A stretch of DNA of 64,000 nucleotides from Oxytricha trifallax (taxonomy: Eukaryota > Ciliophora > Spirotrichea > Sporadotrichida > Oxytrichidae). The notes under the pieces were generated by a model. That model worked only from the letters and a program-made list of their open reading frames with translations, did no database searches and had not been told where the DNA came from. A program made the position numbers and the translations under genes. Shown in pieces: positions 1-12,082 of this stretch. Positions within the stretch are counted from its first letter, which is position 1. Each line of letters begins with the position of its first letter. The stretch is from contig ARYC01017122.1 in assembly GCA_000711775.1 (NCBI GenBank), forward strand, positions 124,001-188,000. Direction: 5' to 3'.

Positions 1-967
1 CTCAAGCGTATTTAATCACCCTACTCTCCTAGAACTTAGTTATTAAATATTAATTTTTAATTTTTTTGAGAAAATAAATTCATATTTATTTATTAAATTA
101 AATTTTAAAACTTTCTTAAAGTAAATAAAAGGAATAAATATTTCAACTTAAATTCCTTATTACTAAATTTATATCACCCTACTTCAAATCATATGTATAT
201 TTATTAAACTAACTTAATAAATAAAATATTTATAATTTAAATTAATTTTCTTAACTTAATTGAAAGAATTAAAACTTCTTTTTTTTTTGCTCTTATTTCC
301 TTAAAAAAGCTATATAATTTAATCAATTAATACATGCCAGACATATCATCATATGAAAAATATTAGGAAAGTATTAAATTATAATAATATGCAAAGCGTC
401 ATTATTTAGTTTTAATTTTTCTACTATTATTCCATTTTTTTAATTTAATCTCTCATCTCCTCTCGTTGTGCTTAAATTTTTAGAACTCAAAAAACTAAAT
501 ATATATTAAGATATTTTTAATTTATTATTCCTTATAATTTTAAGTTAATTATTTTCATAAAATTATAAATATTCTCCCTAATTTCTTTGAGTTAAAAACA
601 ATAAATATAAAGTATAATTTAAAAGTTAATCATCCAAGAATCCTTTTATTATCTTGTGAATATTATAAATACAATTATATTTTACTTAAAATAAATTTCA
701 TATTTTAAATAAAACATATAAATTATTTGAAAATATATGAATTTATTGAACAATCCCATTGGTTACTTTTAATTTTAAATATTCATGATTTTTTTATTAC
801 CAATAAAATTTATTTCATTTAGCATTTAAAGAAATTCTAATTAATTTTTAGAAATTCAAATAAATAACATAACATATAATTAAACTTAAATCTAAAAAAT
901 TTTACTAAATTTATTTGAAAATAACAATTAAATTATTATATTTTTAATTTTTTTTAATCAACAAAAT
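1..967. other. A+T-rich stretch, no supported gene
   Basis: Nearly pure A+T sequence in which open frames are short and low in complexity. No pointer-flanked coding block, TBE or other repeat was recognised before the MITE. It is most simply intergenic germline DNA or IES. Confidence 0.4.
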
Positions 968-975
968 TAAAATTT

Positions 976-1455
976 GGGGGGGGGAAGTTTCCTGCCCCCA
1001 GACAGTTTCCTGCCCCAAAAGGTAGTTTCCTGCCCCAAAAGGTAGTTTCCTGCCCCCAACATTAAATTTTATGTTTTTGCAATAAATTTAATAGAAACAA
1101 ATTAATTTCAATTTCAGTAACCATAATCATGTACTATACATCATTAATTATTATATAATTTTCAAGGTACATAATTATTCGTTATCAAATTATATATTAT
1201 TGACAAGGCTAAAATAAGTGTTTTTTTTAAATAATTAATGTAATTTTCATTAAATTTTAAATTGATTATCAAGGTAGAAATGATATTTGAAGCTAAATTT
1301 TTAAAAAAAACTACATAATAATAGATGATAAAGATTCTTTGAAAATTATAAAAATTGCATATTTTTATGTACGGGGCAGGAAACTACCTTTTTGGGGGCA
1401 GGAAACTTCCCCCCTTGGGTGCATATAAAATTTTGGGGCAGGAAACTTCCCCCCC
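976..1455. mobile_element. G-run MITE, copy 1 (hAT-like TSD)
   Basis: A 480 bp non-coding element with terminal inverted repeats that start with a G run followed by AAGTTTCCTGCCCC. Inside each end the unit GTTTCCTGCCCC is repeated, several times joined by AAAAGGTA. A perfect 8-bp target duplication, TAAAATTT, lies at 968-975 and 1456-1463. The middle is A+T-rich and carries no frame of note. A second copy in opposite orientation, with its own perfect 8-bp duplication, lies at 37573-38031. An 8-bp duplication is typical of hAT-like elements, but no transposase is present, so the family is inferred. The repeated CCCCAAAA junctions resemble hypotrich telomere repeats. Confidence 0.85.
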
Positions 1456-1475
1456 TAAAATTTAATTATTTTTAT

Positions 1476-1640
1476 TCAATTAATAATCATAAAACTACCA
1501 AGAGTGTTTTTACTTTTTATAATTTATACTAAGTCCTTTAAGATTGGAGATTCCTTCTACGATTTCATTTGATCTTAAATGATACATCTCTAATCGTCTT
1601 TTTGCTTAATAGTTGCTCTATCGAGATCATTAAAATTAAT
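1476..1640 (-). CDS. MDS candidate, C-terminal coding segment
   Basis: Read on the minus strand with TAA/TAG as Gln, this block gives a lysine, aspartate and glutamine-rich peptide including DRATIKQKDDQRCIIQDQ, and ends at TGA at 1476-1478, only 20 bp from the MITE. G+C is higher than the surroundings. The function is not recognised. Other blocks on both strands follow up to 3.04 kb, so it is probably one MDS of a split gene, but pointers were not resolved. Confidence 0.5.
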
Positions 1641-1664
1641 AATAGTAAAATTATAAATATTTAG

Positions 1665-1872
1665 TGGCATTGTCGAAGTGGATAGAGTAATTAAGTTCGC
1701 AAGATTACTAAAATAAATAATTCATGGGCAAAAAGTCTTGAGAGTGAAGTTGTTTATGATTCTTCAAAATCGTTTAGATCATGCAATTTAAAATATCAAT
1801 CATTTATAAATGGCATTAAATATTTAAAATTTTAAAGTATTATAATTTTATTTTTAAAAAAAACTAAAAGAG
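1665..1872 (+). CDS. MDS candidate on the plus strand
   Basis: The plus-strand frame starting near GGCATTGTCGAAGTG is open to a TGA near 1872 and reads as a charged, amphipathic peptide (IVEVDRVIKFARLLKQIIHG and following). It lies back to back with the minus-strand block at 1476-1640, an arrangement expected for an inverted MDS of a scrambled gene. No family was recognised and no pointer pair was proven. Confidence 0.45.
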
Positions 1873-2040
1873 TTCTTAAAAAATATTTTGATTTAATGAA
1901 TAATTTGCTTCGATTTAGCTTGAAATATTAAATCGTCTTCAATTTATTTAAAATTTAAAAGTATTTTTTCTTCTTAAGACTTTACCTATTAATGTTGGAT
2001 TATATTTGAATTTGTGAAAGTAATTTGTTATTAAATAATT

Positions 2041-2470
2041 AAATCAATGGTATTTAGCTTTACCCGGGCCTAGACGAATTGCTATTAGATTGATTGTAAA
2101 AAAAAGCTAGACTTTCAATTGTTAGTACTACTTTATATTTTATGGAAGAAGCTAGATAACTGATTTTAATTTCTTGATAAAATAAACTAAACAAATCAAT
2201 CAAAATAACATCAATTTACCTGTCATTAGTGATAACGTATATTATTACCTTAACATTTCAGGTTTTTAATAACATAATGAATAAGAATTGTTTTGTTTAG
2301 GCAAGAGGAAAGTTAACTACTAATTATCAAGTTTTGTTTTACTTATTTCGTAATTCAGAAATACTCAACACATAACCCTCATGTTGATTTAATTTTATAA
2401 AACTGAAAAACCATATTTAAACTTGCTAGAATCATGTTCATCAATTATTCACTTCTTTATATACTAATTT
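2041..2470. other. Coding-like block, strand unresolved
   Basis: A relatively G+C-rich patch around ACCCGGGCCTAGACG begins a plus-strand frame with no TGA for about 140 codons. The minus strand over 2340-2440 also gives a plausible peptide (LNQHEGYVLSISELRNK). One of the two is likely an MDS. Neighbouring blocks at 2555-3040 read on the minus strand. Confidence 0.35.
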
Positions 2471-2494
2471 ACTAATATTTATTTATTTATATAT

Positions 2495-2503
2495 TTATAT
2501 ATA

Positions 2504-2541
<38 letters not shown>

Positions 2542-2545
2542 ATTT
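2495..2545. repeat. TA microsatellite
   Basis: A run of alternating TA of about 50 bp with short interruptions. No coding content. Confidence 0.8.
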
Positions 2546-2554
2546 ATATAATGC

Positions 2555-2675
2555 TATTGATATTAGTAAGGTGAGTATTGACATCATCATTTTATATTGT
2601 GTTGAATTTTAGCATTTCACTAAATGTTTGAATTGTTGCCAATCTTTCATTCATATTTGTGATATATTATTCAGA
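2555..2675 (-). CDS. MDS candidate, minus strand
   Basis: The minus-strand frame reads NMNERLATIQTFSEMLKF followed by an acidic stretch, with no TGA across the block. Composition is typical of a ciliate coding segment and unlike the flanks. It probably belongs with the minus-strand block at 2835-3040. Function unknown. Confidence 0.5.
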
Positions 2676-2834
2676 TTTTTTCATTTAAAAGTTTAGAATT
2701 ATATAATTAAATTTTATACTTATATAAAAGATACATTTTTATTATATAATGAAAAATTAAAATATATAATAATTTAATTCAATAAAAAATAAGAAAATAT
2801 GCTAAATTTTATTAGCTAATTAAAATATTACAAC

Positions 2835-3040
2835 CCTTAAAGTTTTTGATTTTATTTAGTATTTCATGACATAAATTCTTTTGCATAGATTCATCCATTT
2901 AATTATAAGGGTGCACTTTAAACTTATAAATAAGAGTCTAATTATGTTTTTCCTCTGTAAATTCTGTGATTTCTTATGAATTATTATGGTCTATTATAAT
3001 TATTAACTTTTCCATAATTTGATTGTTCTAAATGACTTCT
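2835..3040 (-). CDS. MDS candidate, minus strand
   Basis: About 65 codons open on the minus strand with a clear coding character: a hydrophobic strand (EKLIIIID), a glutamate-rich stretch, then KFKVHPYNQMDESMQKN. Glutamines are encoded by TAA/TAG. No domain was recognised. It is likely upstream of the 2555-2675 block in the same split gene. Confidence 0.55.
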
Positions 3041-5924
3041 AAAAACTGATTATTGATATATTTTACTATAAATTAAAAAAAATTAATTTAAACATAAACT
3101 GACTTAAGTATTCCAAACCTTGCTTTAAATATAGTTATAAATTTATAAAATTAAAATTGTTTTATAGTAAAATTCTTATATTTTATTAAATAATTTAAAT
3201 GCTGTATTGACTAGTTAATATGCAAGATGAATACATTAAATATTGACTAAACCTTCTTAAGATTTCCAATTGAAAGAGGTCCATTACAATAAATCCTTAA
3301 ATATTAAATAAGTTAATAGGTTTTATTTTTTATTTTATTTATAGCACATATTATTTTATATTTATAACTGTAAATACAATTAATTGAATTAAAAATCATT
3401 GACAAAACCATTTAATCCGTAAAATTACTTATAATTATGTATTCTTATGAGGAAATTTAAAAAAGAAATTTTTATTTTGAGATAAATGTATTTTAATTAT
3501 TATAAAGAGATTATTATTTAATTTCTTCATTAATACCAAAAATAATTAACTATGCTACAAAACCTTATTTTTCCCCCATCAAGTCATTTTAATTTAGAAT
3601 GTTATTTAAGTGATAAATTTTGTAACTATAAATAAATGCATATGAGGATTTAAAAAAAACTAACCATATTGATATTTCTTAGTATATTTAGATTTTGAAT
3701 TAGTTAAATAATAATAAGATCCTTTCCACTTTAACAGATTCAAATGTCACATATAATAAATTCTATTTAAGTTTGTTTTCATTATTGATAAACATAACTT
3801 AAATACATAAAAATTTTTTACTCATTTAATTTTTATTTCATTTTCTAAAAAGAAAAATTAAATTAACTCAATAAAAAAAAGATTTCGATAGAGAACATTT
3901 TGTGAAAAATCATCTATTTTTTTAAGTATTTAAATTATAAACTCTAAAGTTTGAGAAATTTTGATTCTCAGAAAAAAAATAATTTAACTAAATAATATTT
4001 TTTATTAATATGAATTTTTTAAGAAATAAATCAATTAATGACCCATATTTTATCATAATTGAATTCATTTTTTTAATATAATTATACAATTATAACCAAA
4101 TTCTATATCATTTATATTTAATCGAACCTTAATTAATATAAATAATGTAAAATTGGAGTTTCTAATCATTAAAATTAATTGGAATATAATAATAATTTCT
4201 ATTTTAAATACCTTATAAAGTTTTATATTATTATATTATTATTATCTACTTATAAAACATGGATTATAAATGTTTAAATATAAATCTTGATAAAATGGAA
4301 CAAATTTTTAAAAAAATAAGTTTCTATTTATATTATAGTTTGTAATTTGAATTTTCCTAAATATTATTTCATAAATATTTAATAAGAATTCTAACTTATC
4401 TTAGTTAAGTTTTATTTATTATAAATTTCATTATAATATAATGTATTAACAAAAATATAAATTAGCAACCGGAATGTATTAAGGTGTACTAAAATTGTAA
4501 TCAAATTAAATTTCTATTGTTCCATAGTTTGAATATTTTTTATTAACTGATTCAAAATTTTTAAGGAAAAGTTTAGGAATAGTTTTTTAATTTAAGTTAA
4601 ATAGAATGTTTTAATTATTATACTATATTTAAGATATCATTTTCCAAAGTTTATTGATAAACTTGTCTGTTCCTTAGGGATAGTCTTTATTTGAAGTGGC
4701 ACTAGAAATACTAAAGTTTAATACTGATTTGAATCTCTCATAAATATTATTATTGTTGGAATACATAGAATTGGGAAATAAAATTCAATAAATTTATTAT
4801 ATGATTGGTTTTTTTTTATTTTTCAAAATCTATATTATAATCAATTTGTTTAGTAGAATAATTAAAATCAACTGGACTTACTAATTAGAAAGGTTATATT
4901 TTGCTCAAGGTAGAATATTAATAAATAAATTTTAATTTTTGCTTAATGATAGACTAAAAAAAATAACTTAAATTAAGTTAACATACCTCAATTCTATGGA
5001 TGAAATAAATATATACGCAGTAATATGGACCAACATAAATATAATTATCTATAAAAAAAAACTATTTTATTTAGGTTAGATAAAGATAAAATGCATGATT
5101 TAAATGTAAATAGATAGAATCACAAATTATATTTTATCATTTTTTGAAATTGTTTTGTACCACAAACTTCAAATTTAGTATATTAATTTTCACAATTCAA
5201 TCGTATCCTACAATAGCTAATTTTAAACACAGAGTTAATCATATCAATATAGAATTGAATAATATCTCTAAAATTATAGACATTTTTATGATAGAAAAAT
5301 CTATGATTATTAAGGAAGATATTTATTCAATATGTTTAAAAACAGAGACAATTTTCCACCTTTAAATCAATCTCACAGGATCTCCTTTAGATAAATAATT
5401 TTTCGATTATTAAATTAATAGAAAATTATTGTTCCCAATGTAAATTTGTGAATAATTAGTTATATTCGTAAGTTATATTATTTAATAAAATAATCCTAGT
5501 TAGGAGAAAAATAAAATCATGCCTTAGTTCGAAATTTTATTCTAATTAATAAAAAACACTTAAATCCTTTAATGTGATATCTTTAAACATATAATTTAAT
5601 TATAAAGACTCTTCTGCCAAGCTTTATAATATACAAATAGAAACCACTTTATAAATTAAGGAAAGAATATAATAATTCAATGATTAGTCCTCTAATTTTA
5701 CATCCTTTTTAGCTATTTGTATAAAATTCAAGTTTCAAATCAACTGATAATCAAACAAAATCTTTTTTAAAGTAAATTTACCTAATTAATTTTATATCTT
5801 ATTAGTATAAATTTAATTAAGATTCACTATACTTACCTGTACTTTCTTAAATTAAAAATAATTTAATTCTCATAAACATAAATTATTGGGTAGGTTAATA
5901 TTTTATAGAGAAAATGTGAATTTA
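3041..5924. other. A+T-rich stretch with weak open frames only
   Basis: Mostly 80% or more A+T. A plus-strand peptide near 3228-3320 (DQTFLRFPIERGPLQQIL) and a plus frame open from about 5097 to 5680 could be MDSs. At this composition TGA-free frames of this length are expected by chance, so neither is claimed as a gene. The rest is probably IES or intergenic sequence. Confidence 0.3.
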
Positions 5925-6066
5925 CAAAAATTGTGATTCTTATTAAATTAGTTCTTTTGGGATAACCACATTCAAGTTTTCTTCGCCTATTAGGCTTTAT
6001 TGAACTGACAAATGTTTCCAACTTATTCCATACAAAGGTACAGGAATGTATTAACTTAACTAAGCT
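5925..6066 (-). CDS. MDS candidate, minus strand
   Basis: The minus strand reads SLVKLIHSCTFVWNKLETF, then SSIKPNRRRKLECGYPKR, with no TGA. The basic and Cys/Trp-containing peptide is unlike the surrounding A+T-rich translations. No family was recognised and the flanking MDSs were not located. Confidence 0.5.
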
Positions 6067-7203
6067 ACAAGTATTGAATTTTTATATTTAAATTATGGAA
6101 TTAAATTTTAGCAATAAATGTAATGAATAATCTTTTCGTGGTTCAATTTTCAATTACACTTGCTCGTATTTAATCTAAATTAATTATATTATAATATAAT
6201 ATAATTTAATAGAATGAATGAATGCATTTTACATTCGAATCAGATATTCCAGATTAAAAATAAGTTGTTACTAATTATATAAACAATTTTATTTAATTAT
6301 AATTTACTTAAACTTTTAACTTTATTGTTTGTGTTTCTACAATAAAATTCTGAGGCTTTTAAAACACAAATCAAAATTATAGTAAATTAAAATCATGAAA
6401 TAATGATCAAATAAATATTTATTACTCTGCAAATAATAAAAAAGTAATGATATAATTATTAAAAAAAACTACAAATATAAAAATTATGATTATATAATAT
6501 GTAACAAATCCAAAAATTTTAATCATAACTTTAAAGAATAAATTATTTATGACACCATTATTGATCTTAAATTAACACATTATTGTGAATTTTTTATACC
6601 AAAATTATTCTTTTATTACCAAAATAAATATGATATAAATTTGCTATAAAGCATGAATGATTCCTAAATACTTAATTATGACAGAAATTATTTATCATAA
6701 AAATATTTAATAATCTTATAATAAATACTATAAAATCTGATTTATTTATTACTTTATTATCTAAGAAAATATGTTAAACACTACATTTGAAAAAATTAAA
6801 TGGCATTATTTATCAAATAAAAAGCATTATTTAATTCCTGAATATATATTCGAAGTTTTAGTTAATTTGAATAAATTAAAAAATAATTGGATTTGTTTAA
6901 CTAAAGTATTATCGTTATAAATAATTTTTTACAAATAAATTTTCAGAGTCAAATTAATTTGGTGAAAATATTAACAATTATTCAATAAGTAAAAATAAAA
7001 TAAAACATATAAATAAAATTTTAACACATAATTTAACTATAAAGTTAAGTATTTTTTAAATTAAATACTATTTATATTAGTCTTTAAATTTATATAAATG
7101 TAAAAAAATATAAATAAATCTCTCAAAGTAAAAAAACATTTAACAAATTTATAGTTTTAATTCATCAGCATTTTCTTTAAATATTATACTATTAATTTAA
7201 ATT
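6067..7203. other. A+T-rich stretch, nothing recognised
   Basis: About 1.1 kb of very A+T-rich sequence with no convincing coding block and no recognised repeat. It is likely IES or intergenic sequence. Confidence 0.35.
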
Positions 7204-7356
7204 ACTAAATTATATTTCGAGTAGATAAAGGATTAGAATCGACCTTGTTATTGGGAAGGATATATCGAATTTTATGAATTTGTCAATTATTAAAAATAAA
7301 ATCTAAAGATAAATACAATTAGGTGGCTGAAATCTAAACGTCTTTTTATGATGTGA
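7204..7356 (+). CDS. MDS candidate, plus strand
   Basis: A 50-codon frame ending at TGA (7354-7356) reads TKLYFEQIKDQNRPCYWEG, then an aromatic-rich stretch and INTIRWLKSKRLFMM. Trp uses TGG and Gln uses TAG/TAA. It may be part of the same plus-strand gene as the TBE A-split segment 670 bp downstream. That link is inference only. Confidence 0.5.
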
Positions 7357-8025
7357 AACATGATTTGAGTAAGTAATAAAAATTTTTATTATATAATTCT
7401 CTTGGGAATTTACCATTCTAACGATACCTGTCGATCAATTATTATTATAAGTATATATTCAAATTCTAATTATTTATAAATTATAATTACTCTTAGAATA
7501 TATTTAAGTTCTAATATCATTTAAGAAGTAAAAAATGAGAAGATTTTTTACATAAATGTATCTCATGTCAATTAAATAAAAATTAAATTTTATCTATTTT
7601 TTAATTTTATGCTTTTGCATCAAAGAAATAAACTTGCAATTTACAAAATAATTTAAGTATTATAGTCTTGGAGATAAAATTTAAATTAGAAAATAACATT
7701 GTTCATTATAGTAAAATCTGGATTTGTAATAGCTTTCATAAATTATTACTCTACTCATCTTATTTAAAGGATTATATAAGATATTGAGCTCATTATTAAG
7801 GATTAATCTATTAATTTGATTATATATTTTTCAAATTTCCTCATGCAGTTATAATAAAATTAGAAATTTAGTGATTTTATAATAAATGCTATTCATTAAC
7901 CACACTAAATTAATTGTTATTATTTATCAATTTAACAATTTAAAATCTTAAAAATACTTTATTTTTTTTTTACAAAAATACTTATAAGTAAAATTATTTA
8001 TTTTTAGTAATACTCCGATTCTTGA

Positions 8026-8126
8026 TAATTAAAGTTCACATCAACTTCATAGAATTATTGGATTTTTAACTTTGATTCTTGGCCACGTTATTCTATTGAT
8101 AATATAAATTATTCGTAATTTACAAT
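8026..8126 (+). CDS. MDS, left part, interrupted by TBE A
   Basis: The plus-strand frame opens after TGA at 8023-8025 and reads through SQNYWIFNFDSWPRYSIDN, then INYSQFT, up to the AAT target copy at 8124-8126. Removing TBE A and one AAT joins it in phase to the segment starting at 12373 (MNWENLIVNNN). Together about 180 codons are free of TGA. The protein is not recognised. The continuity across the transposon is the evidence that TBE A sits inside a coding MDS. Confidence 0.75.
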
Positions 8127-8266
8127 AAAAACCCAAAACCCTTTAATGAGGTTTATAGGTGCTTTGATTTGTAGGGAATTTGTTAGGGGTTGGAGTTATT
8201 AATAGGTTTTAATGTGAAATATATAGTAAATGTATTTAATTTAATCACTCAAAATGCACTTTTGGA

Positions 8267-9521
8267 TCATGTGGGAGAGGTCTAAAGTTTATCTTGCTTA
8301 ACCACAACTCTATCAGCTCTATTGATATGTCTGATCTTGAGTTTGGTTTTATTATTATTGAGCTTGCCATTTGTTTTATTGATTGTGAGACTCTTGTTTT
8401 ATCTATAACTTACTTTATTCTTTGCTTAGCATCTTTCTCGCACCTTGTAGAATAGTAATCGTTGCGAGGCATATCGCACTCTATTATTATTGCTGCTAAT
8501 GGCCAGGCATCCCACTAAAAGTCACCATCTCTCCAGTCTTCTCTTTCTGGATAGTACCCTTGAGTTCCCATTACAGTTCCAAGCCTTGATACTTCAACTC
8601 TTTAGGCTCTGTTGAAATCGATTATTGCTACTCTTACTGGTGAAAAGTTTATCATTATATTTCTGGCTTTAAATCTCTGTAAACAAACCCTAACTTATGT
8701 AGTTCTTTAATACCTTATACGGTCTGAATTGCTATTTATCCAAGTTACTTATGATTGCTTTTATCTGTTATGAAATCTCTTAGATTCATTTCATAGAGTG
8801 AAAGTCTGAAAGCAACATGATCCTTGGCAAGGAGAACAGCATCTAGCTTGAATAAGTAACTACACTCTTTAAACTTAGCTTGAGTGAGTGCTTGATACTC
8901 ATTTGTAAACTCCATCTAATATTTATCATCACTTAAGAGATAGTTGAATGGATACACATTGTATGCGCATTGATGATCATTAATAACTTTCTTATCAAAG
9001 GAGTCTTCTAATATCAGGTAGCTTTAAAGAGAAGTATCTTGGTTAATTTAAGCAAGAACCGGTATTTTCTTGTATTGAATCTTGATCATAATTATTTTTA
9101 TTTCAGATACTAGTAGGTTGTGTGATTTTCTCACATATTCTGATTCACTAGCTTGTTTAAGCTCTACCACTTTCGAAGATTCTCTTGCTTTTCTTTTGTT
9201 TAGTAGCTTCAATTCAACTTCATGCTTTTCAATATCTAAATCTTTCTTGTGAGTTTTTAATAGATGCTTCCTTAAATCTCTTGTATGAGCATACTGCTTA
9301 TGGCACTCAAAGCAATCATACTTTCCGTCGATTTTATCGTGCTTTAAGTATACAGTGGGCTTGGCTTCTCTATGCTCTTTCTTATGTCTGTATCAGCTTG
9401 ATTTATGAGCAAAATCTCTCTCAAATAGCTCACAAAAGTATACTTCTACTTCTTCAGTTTGTATTGGAATTTCACTAATACTTTTCTCCTCCTCTCTGTC
9501 TCCCACACACTTGTTTGCCAT
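8267..9521 (-). pseudogene. TBE A zinc-finger/protein-kinase gene (57-kDa class)
   Basis: It starts at ATG 9521 (MANKCVGDREEE) and ends at the TGA equivalent to the end of the TBE E copy. By homology to E it has N-terminal C2H2 fingers and a C-terminal kinase-like domain. The minus strand carries the FKARNI-type catalytic-loop region near 8640-8690 and the GTLGY-type motif near 8560. A TGA appears just after the first finger (HKSS then stop), and its second Cys codon reads Phe. The frame also breaks several times further on, so this copy is a pseudogene. It diverges from the 22-kDa gene across a 700 bp repeat-bearing spacer. In TBEs this protein's role is unknown. Confidence 0.8.
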
Positions 9522-9899
9522 TTATTTTATATTATTAATTTCTATTTTAATAACAGAGACCTCAAGTGATAGCTCTGGTAGTTCTTTATGAGAGTTCATA
9601 TCACAGCTATTACAATTTTTATTGTTGACAAAGGTAAGTCTCATTTAGTGCGATGGAAGTGCTGTTGTTTTTTTTTAAAAATGTTAGCGCTCATATTTAA
9701 ATTTTAATTTAAAATTATAAAAATGCCTCTATAATTGAGAGCTTATATGAGAGCTTTCCAAGCTTACAAATTTCAAGGGAAGTTTCTTAAAGTATTAGAG
9801 AAGAAATATGAGTGTTAAGAGACGATCCAGCTTTAAATATGGGTGAGGAAGTAACCATTTTTACTCTCAATAATAAGTTGATTATAGTACATACCGATT

Positions 9900-10060
9900 T
9901 AGGAGGTGCACCTAATTAAGTACCTACTGCTTTAGTAGGTATTTTGTGATTTTATGATTAAAATTAGGGTGCTCCTAATTAAGTACTAGCATTAATTAAA
10001 GCTCCTAATTAAGTACTAGCATTTTAGGAGCTGCTCCTAATTAAGTAAGTACCAATTTAA
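9900..10060. repeat. CCTAATTAAGTAC repeat cluster, TBE A intergenic region
   Basis: Four or more imperfect copies of CTCCTAATTAAGTACTA, some inverted, lie between the divergent kinase and 22-kDa genes. Equivalent clusters are present at the same place in TBEs B, C, D and E. The position suggests a bidirectional promoter or a protein-binding array; this is inference. Confidence 0.7.
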
Positions 10061-10230
10061 ATTTAAAATATGGAACTATAACAGTAGAAATTTCTCAAAA
10101 CCTTCTACATATCCTACTTAGAGGTTGACCTCCTATACGATGCCCATATTTAATAGTAAGTTTTACAGAGGTATATAATTGAAATCAATAAACTTAAATT
10201 TGAATATCATTTCTCAGATCTGTAAACAAG

Positions 10231-11003
10231 ATGGAGTCAATGAATGATGCAATGAAAAGAGTGCAAGCACAAGAATTGATTCAAAGATTTAGAAGCAAGG
10301 AGGATTTGCACCGATACCTGGTGCAGCAAGGTAATGAACTCAAAGTGGCTAATCTTTATTATGTAGTTGGTTTGTTCCTGCCAACTATGGAAGAAACTAA
10401 AATTTCATATCTAAGAGCGATACTCTGCGAAGAGATGAAAGCATTGAAATCTTAAGATGTAAAGTTCGCAGAGATTCCAAACTATCCAGAAATCTCAGTG
10501 ACTAACTTATATGATGATGCTATAAATGACCCAGAGGTTTCGCAGTACCTGCCTACTAAGAAGCAGTTGTCAAATAAACTACCTGAAAGAAACTATTTCT
10601 TTGGCATCCTTGCAACAATTAAAGGTGATTACTTGAAAGAAATTATTCAAGAATCTCATAAGAAAAGGTACAGCATCTCTTCAGAAGATAAGGACAAACA
10701 AGGGATCAAGATAAGTGAGAGCTGGCTATCAGAGCTGCAGAAGCACCCTTATATTTCAAGCTTAACTCTTTAGAAAATTCTGGGATTGGCATCTTCTTGA
10801 TGAAGGAATAGAGCAAGCTTCACAGAGAGCGAAAGTCGCAGACAAAGTATGAAGTCAGAAAAAGACTTTTCTCAAACATTCATCCTCCAGAGTCAATGAA
10901 CATAGATGCTGGAGCTGGCAGCAAGAGAAGAAACCTAGGCCCAAGCAAGCCTTAAGAGGAAGAAAAGAAAGAGAAACCAACTCCCTCTAAAGAATTTTAA
11001 ATG
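10231..11003 (+). pseudogene. TBE A 22-kDa protein gene
   Basis: It starts at ATG (MESMNDAMKRVQAQELIQRF), about 90 bases after the conserved spacer, and is well conserved with the copies in B, D and E. The middle has NLYDDAINDPEVSQYLPTK and a FFGILATIKGDYLKE segment. The C-terminus is lysine-rich and basic (KRRN, EEEKKEKP). A one-base deletion near 10774 shifts the frame relative to TBE E, and the final TGA found in E is TGT here. The function of this TBE protein is not known; the basic tail would suit nucleic-acid binding. Confidence 0.8.
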
Positions 11004-11089
11004 TGTCTTATATGTTCATTAACTTAACTACAAAACTTATTTATATACATTCACTCTCCCATCTTAAGCACACTTTTAATCTAATTAAT

Positions 11090-12069
11090 TATCTACTCTC
11101 TTCGCTGAGCTTTTAATAAAGTCTACTGTATCGATAGTTAAGTCATGCATCAAGTGGTATAGCAGCAGTGTCTTGTAATGACCTTTTAATATACCCCAGT
11201 AGAACTCAATTCCATTAAACTATGGACTGTAAGGTACGTTGAACACTGGCGTTATTCTAAATTGTTCATAACTCTTTCTTGTTACTTTAGTCTTATGAAC
11301 AGAAAGATTATCAACAAACAGTATGATCTCTTATACAGGGTACTTCTCTCTCAGTGTTCTAAAATATTTTTATACTGCTCTTTCTTAGTAGAGCGATGAT
11401 TAATAACACAATTTTCTAAACCATCATCCTCGCTAATTCCTCCAAGAATTGCCATTGTTTATACCTTGACTTTCTAGTCATATACTTCTATATTACTATG
11501 CCTCTTATACCAAGACTTTAGATGAAAGTGTTGAAGGTAAACACAGCTTCGTCAGCATGTATAAATTTAATATATTTCTTTTGTGCTCTCTGCATTTAAT
11601 TATAAATATAATATTGGTTATTGATGTAAAATGGCAGAGTGAAAATAATCACTCTCTTGTTACGATTTACACCTTTGTAAGAGATACCATTTCGTTTATA
11701 TATGTTTGCAACATACTATGCAGAGATCTTCAACTCAGGGAACTGACGGTGAAACATAGTAGCTCGTTGGTCGAGCGAGAAGTGAGTCCAATACTTCAAA
11801 GTTTTCTCATTAATAAGATAGTTAATATGCTTCTATAGAAACTTTGATTTCCTCTAAGGCTTAGAATTCAGCTATTATTGCTTTAGTTATACAGCTATAA
11901 GGCAGTGGGAGCGAACAGTTGAAGGACTTCGCTTTAAGAGCAGTGCAATTGACTTAAAATTAAGTACAGGTTTGACCTATTCACTCTATAAATCACATCC
12001 ATATCGCAGTTTAAACACTAAAACTATATACTCTTCATCATAAATAGACCCCAAAAGATTGCTATTTTT
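11090..12069 (-). pseudogene. TBE A DDE transposase (42-kDa class, IS630/Tc1-like)
   Basis: Read on the minus strand it gives DEEYIVLVFKLRYGCD, a helix-turn-helix-like N-terminus (SPSTVRSHCL), then the catalytic core: FIHADEAVFTF (first Asp), LFVDNLS (second Asp), and PYSPQFNGIEFYWG (Glu). This D, D, E spacing and the NxIE motif are those of the IS630/Tc1/mariner superfamily. A one-base loss after FNTFI, near 11520, breaks the frame, so it is inactive as it stands. It lies next to the right inverted repeat, reading inwards from that end. Confidence 0.85.
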
Positions 12070-12082
12070 GTTTTTACAAGGA

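Noticed and set aside
1660..1760. tRNA-like sequence near TTGTCGAAGTGG...GTTCGCAAG
   Set aside because: No consistent acceptor stem, anticodon loop or T arm could be folded. The stretch is better explained as a plus-strand coding block.
5097..5680. A 190-codon plus-strand frame with ciliate code
   Set aside because: At nearly 80% A+T, TGA is rare and frames of this length arise often by chance. The translation is Ile/Asn/Phe-rich and no pointers were found.
8127..8150. Internal or true telomere at the C4A4 repeats
   Set aside because: The repeats are short, lie at both ends in inverted orientation and are flanked by 3-bp ANT duplications. They are TBE ends, not chromosome ends.
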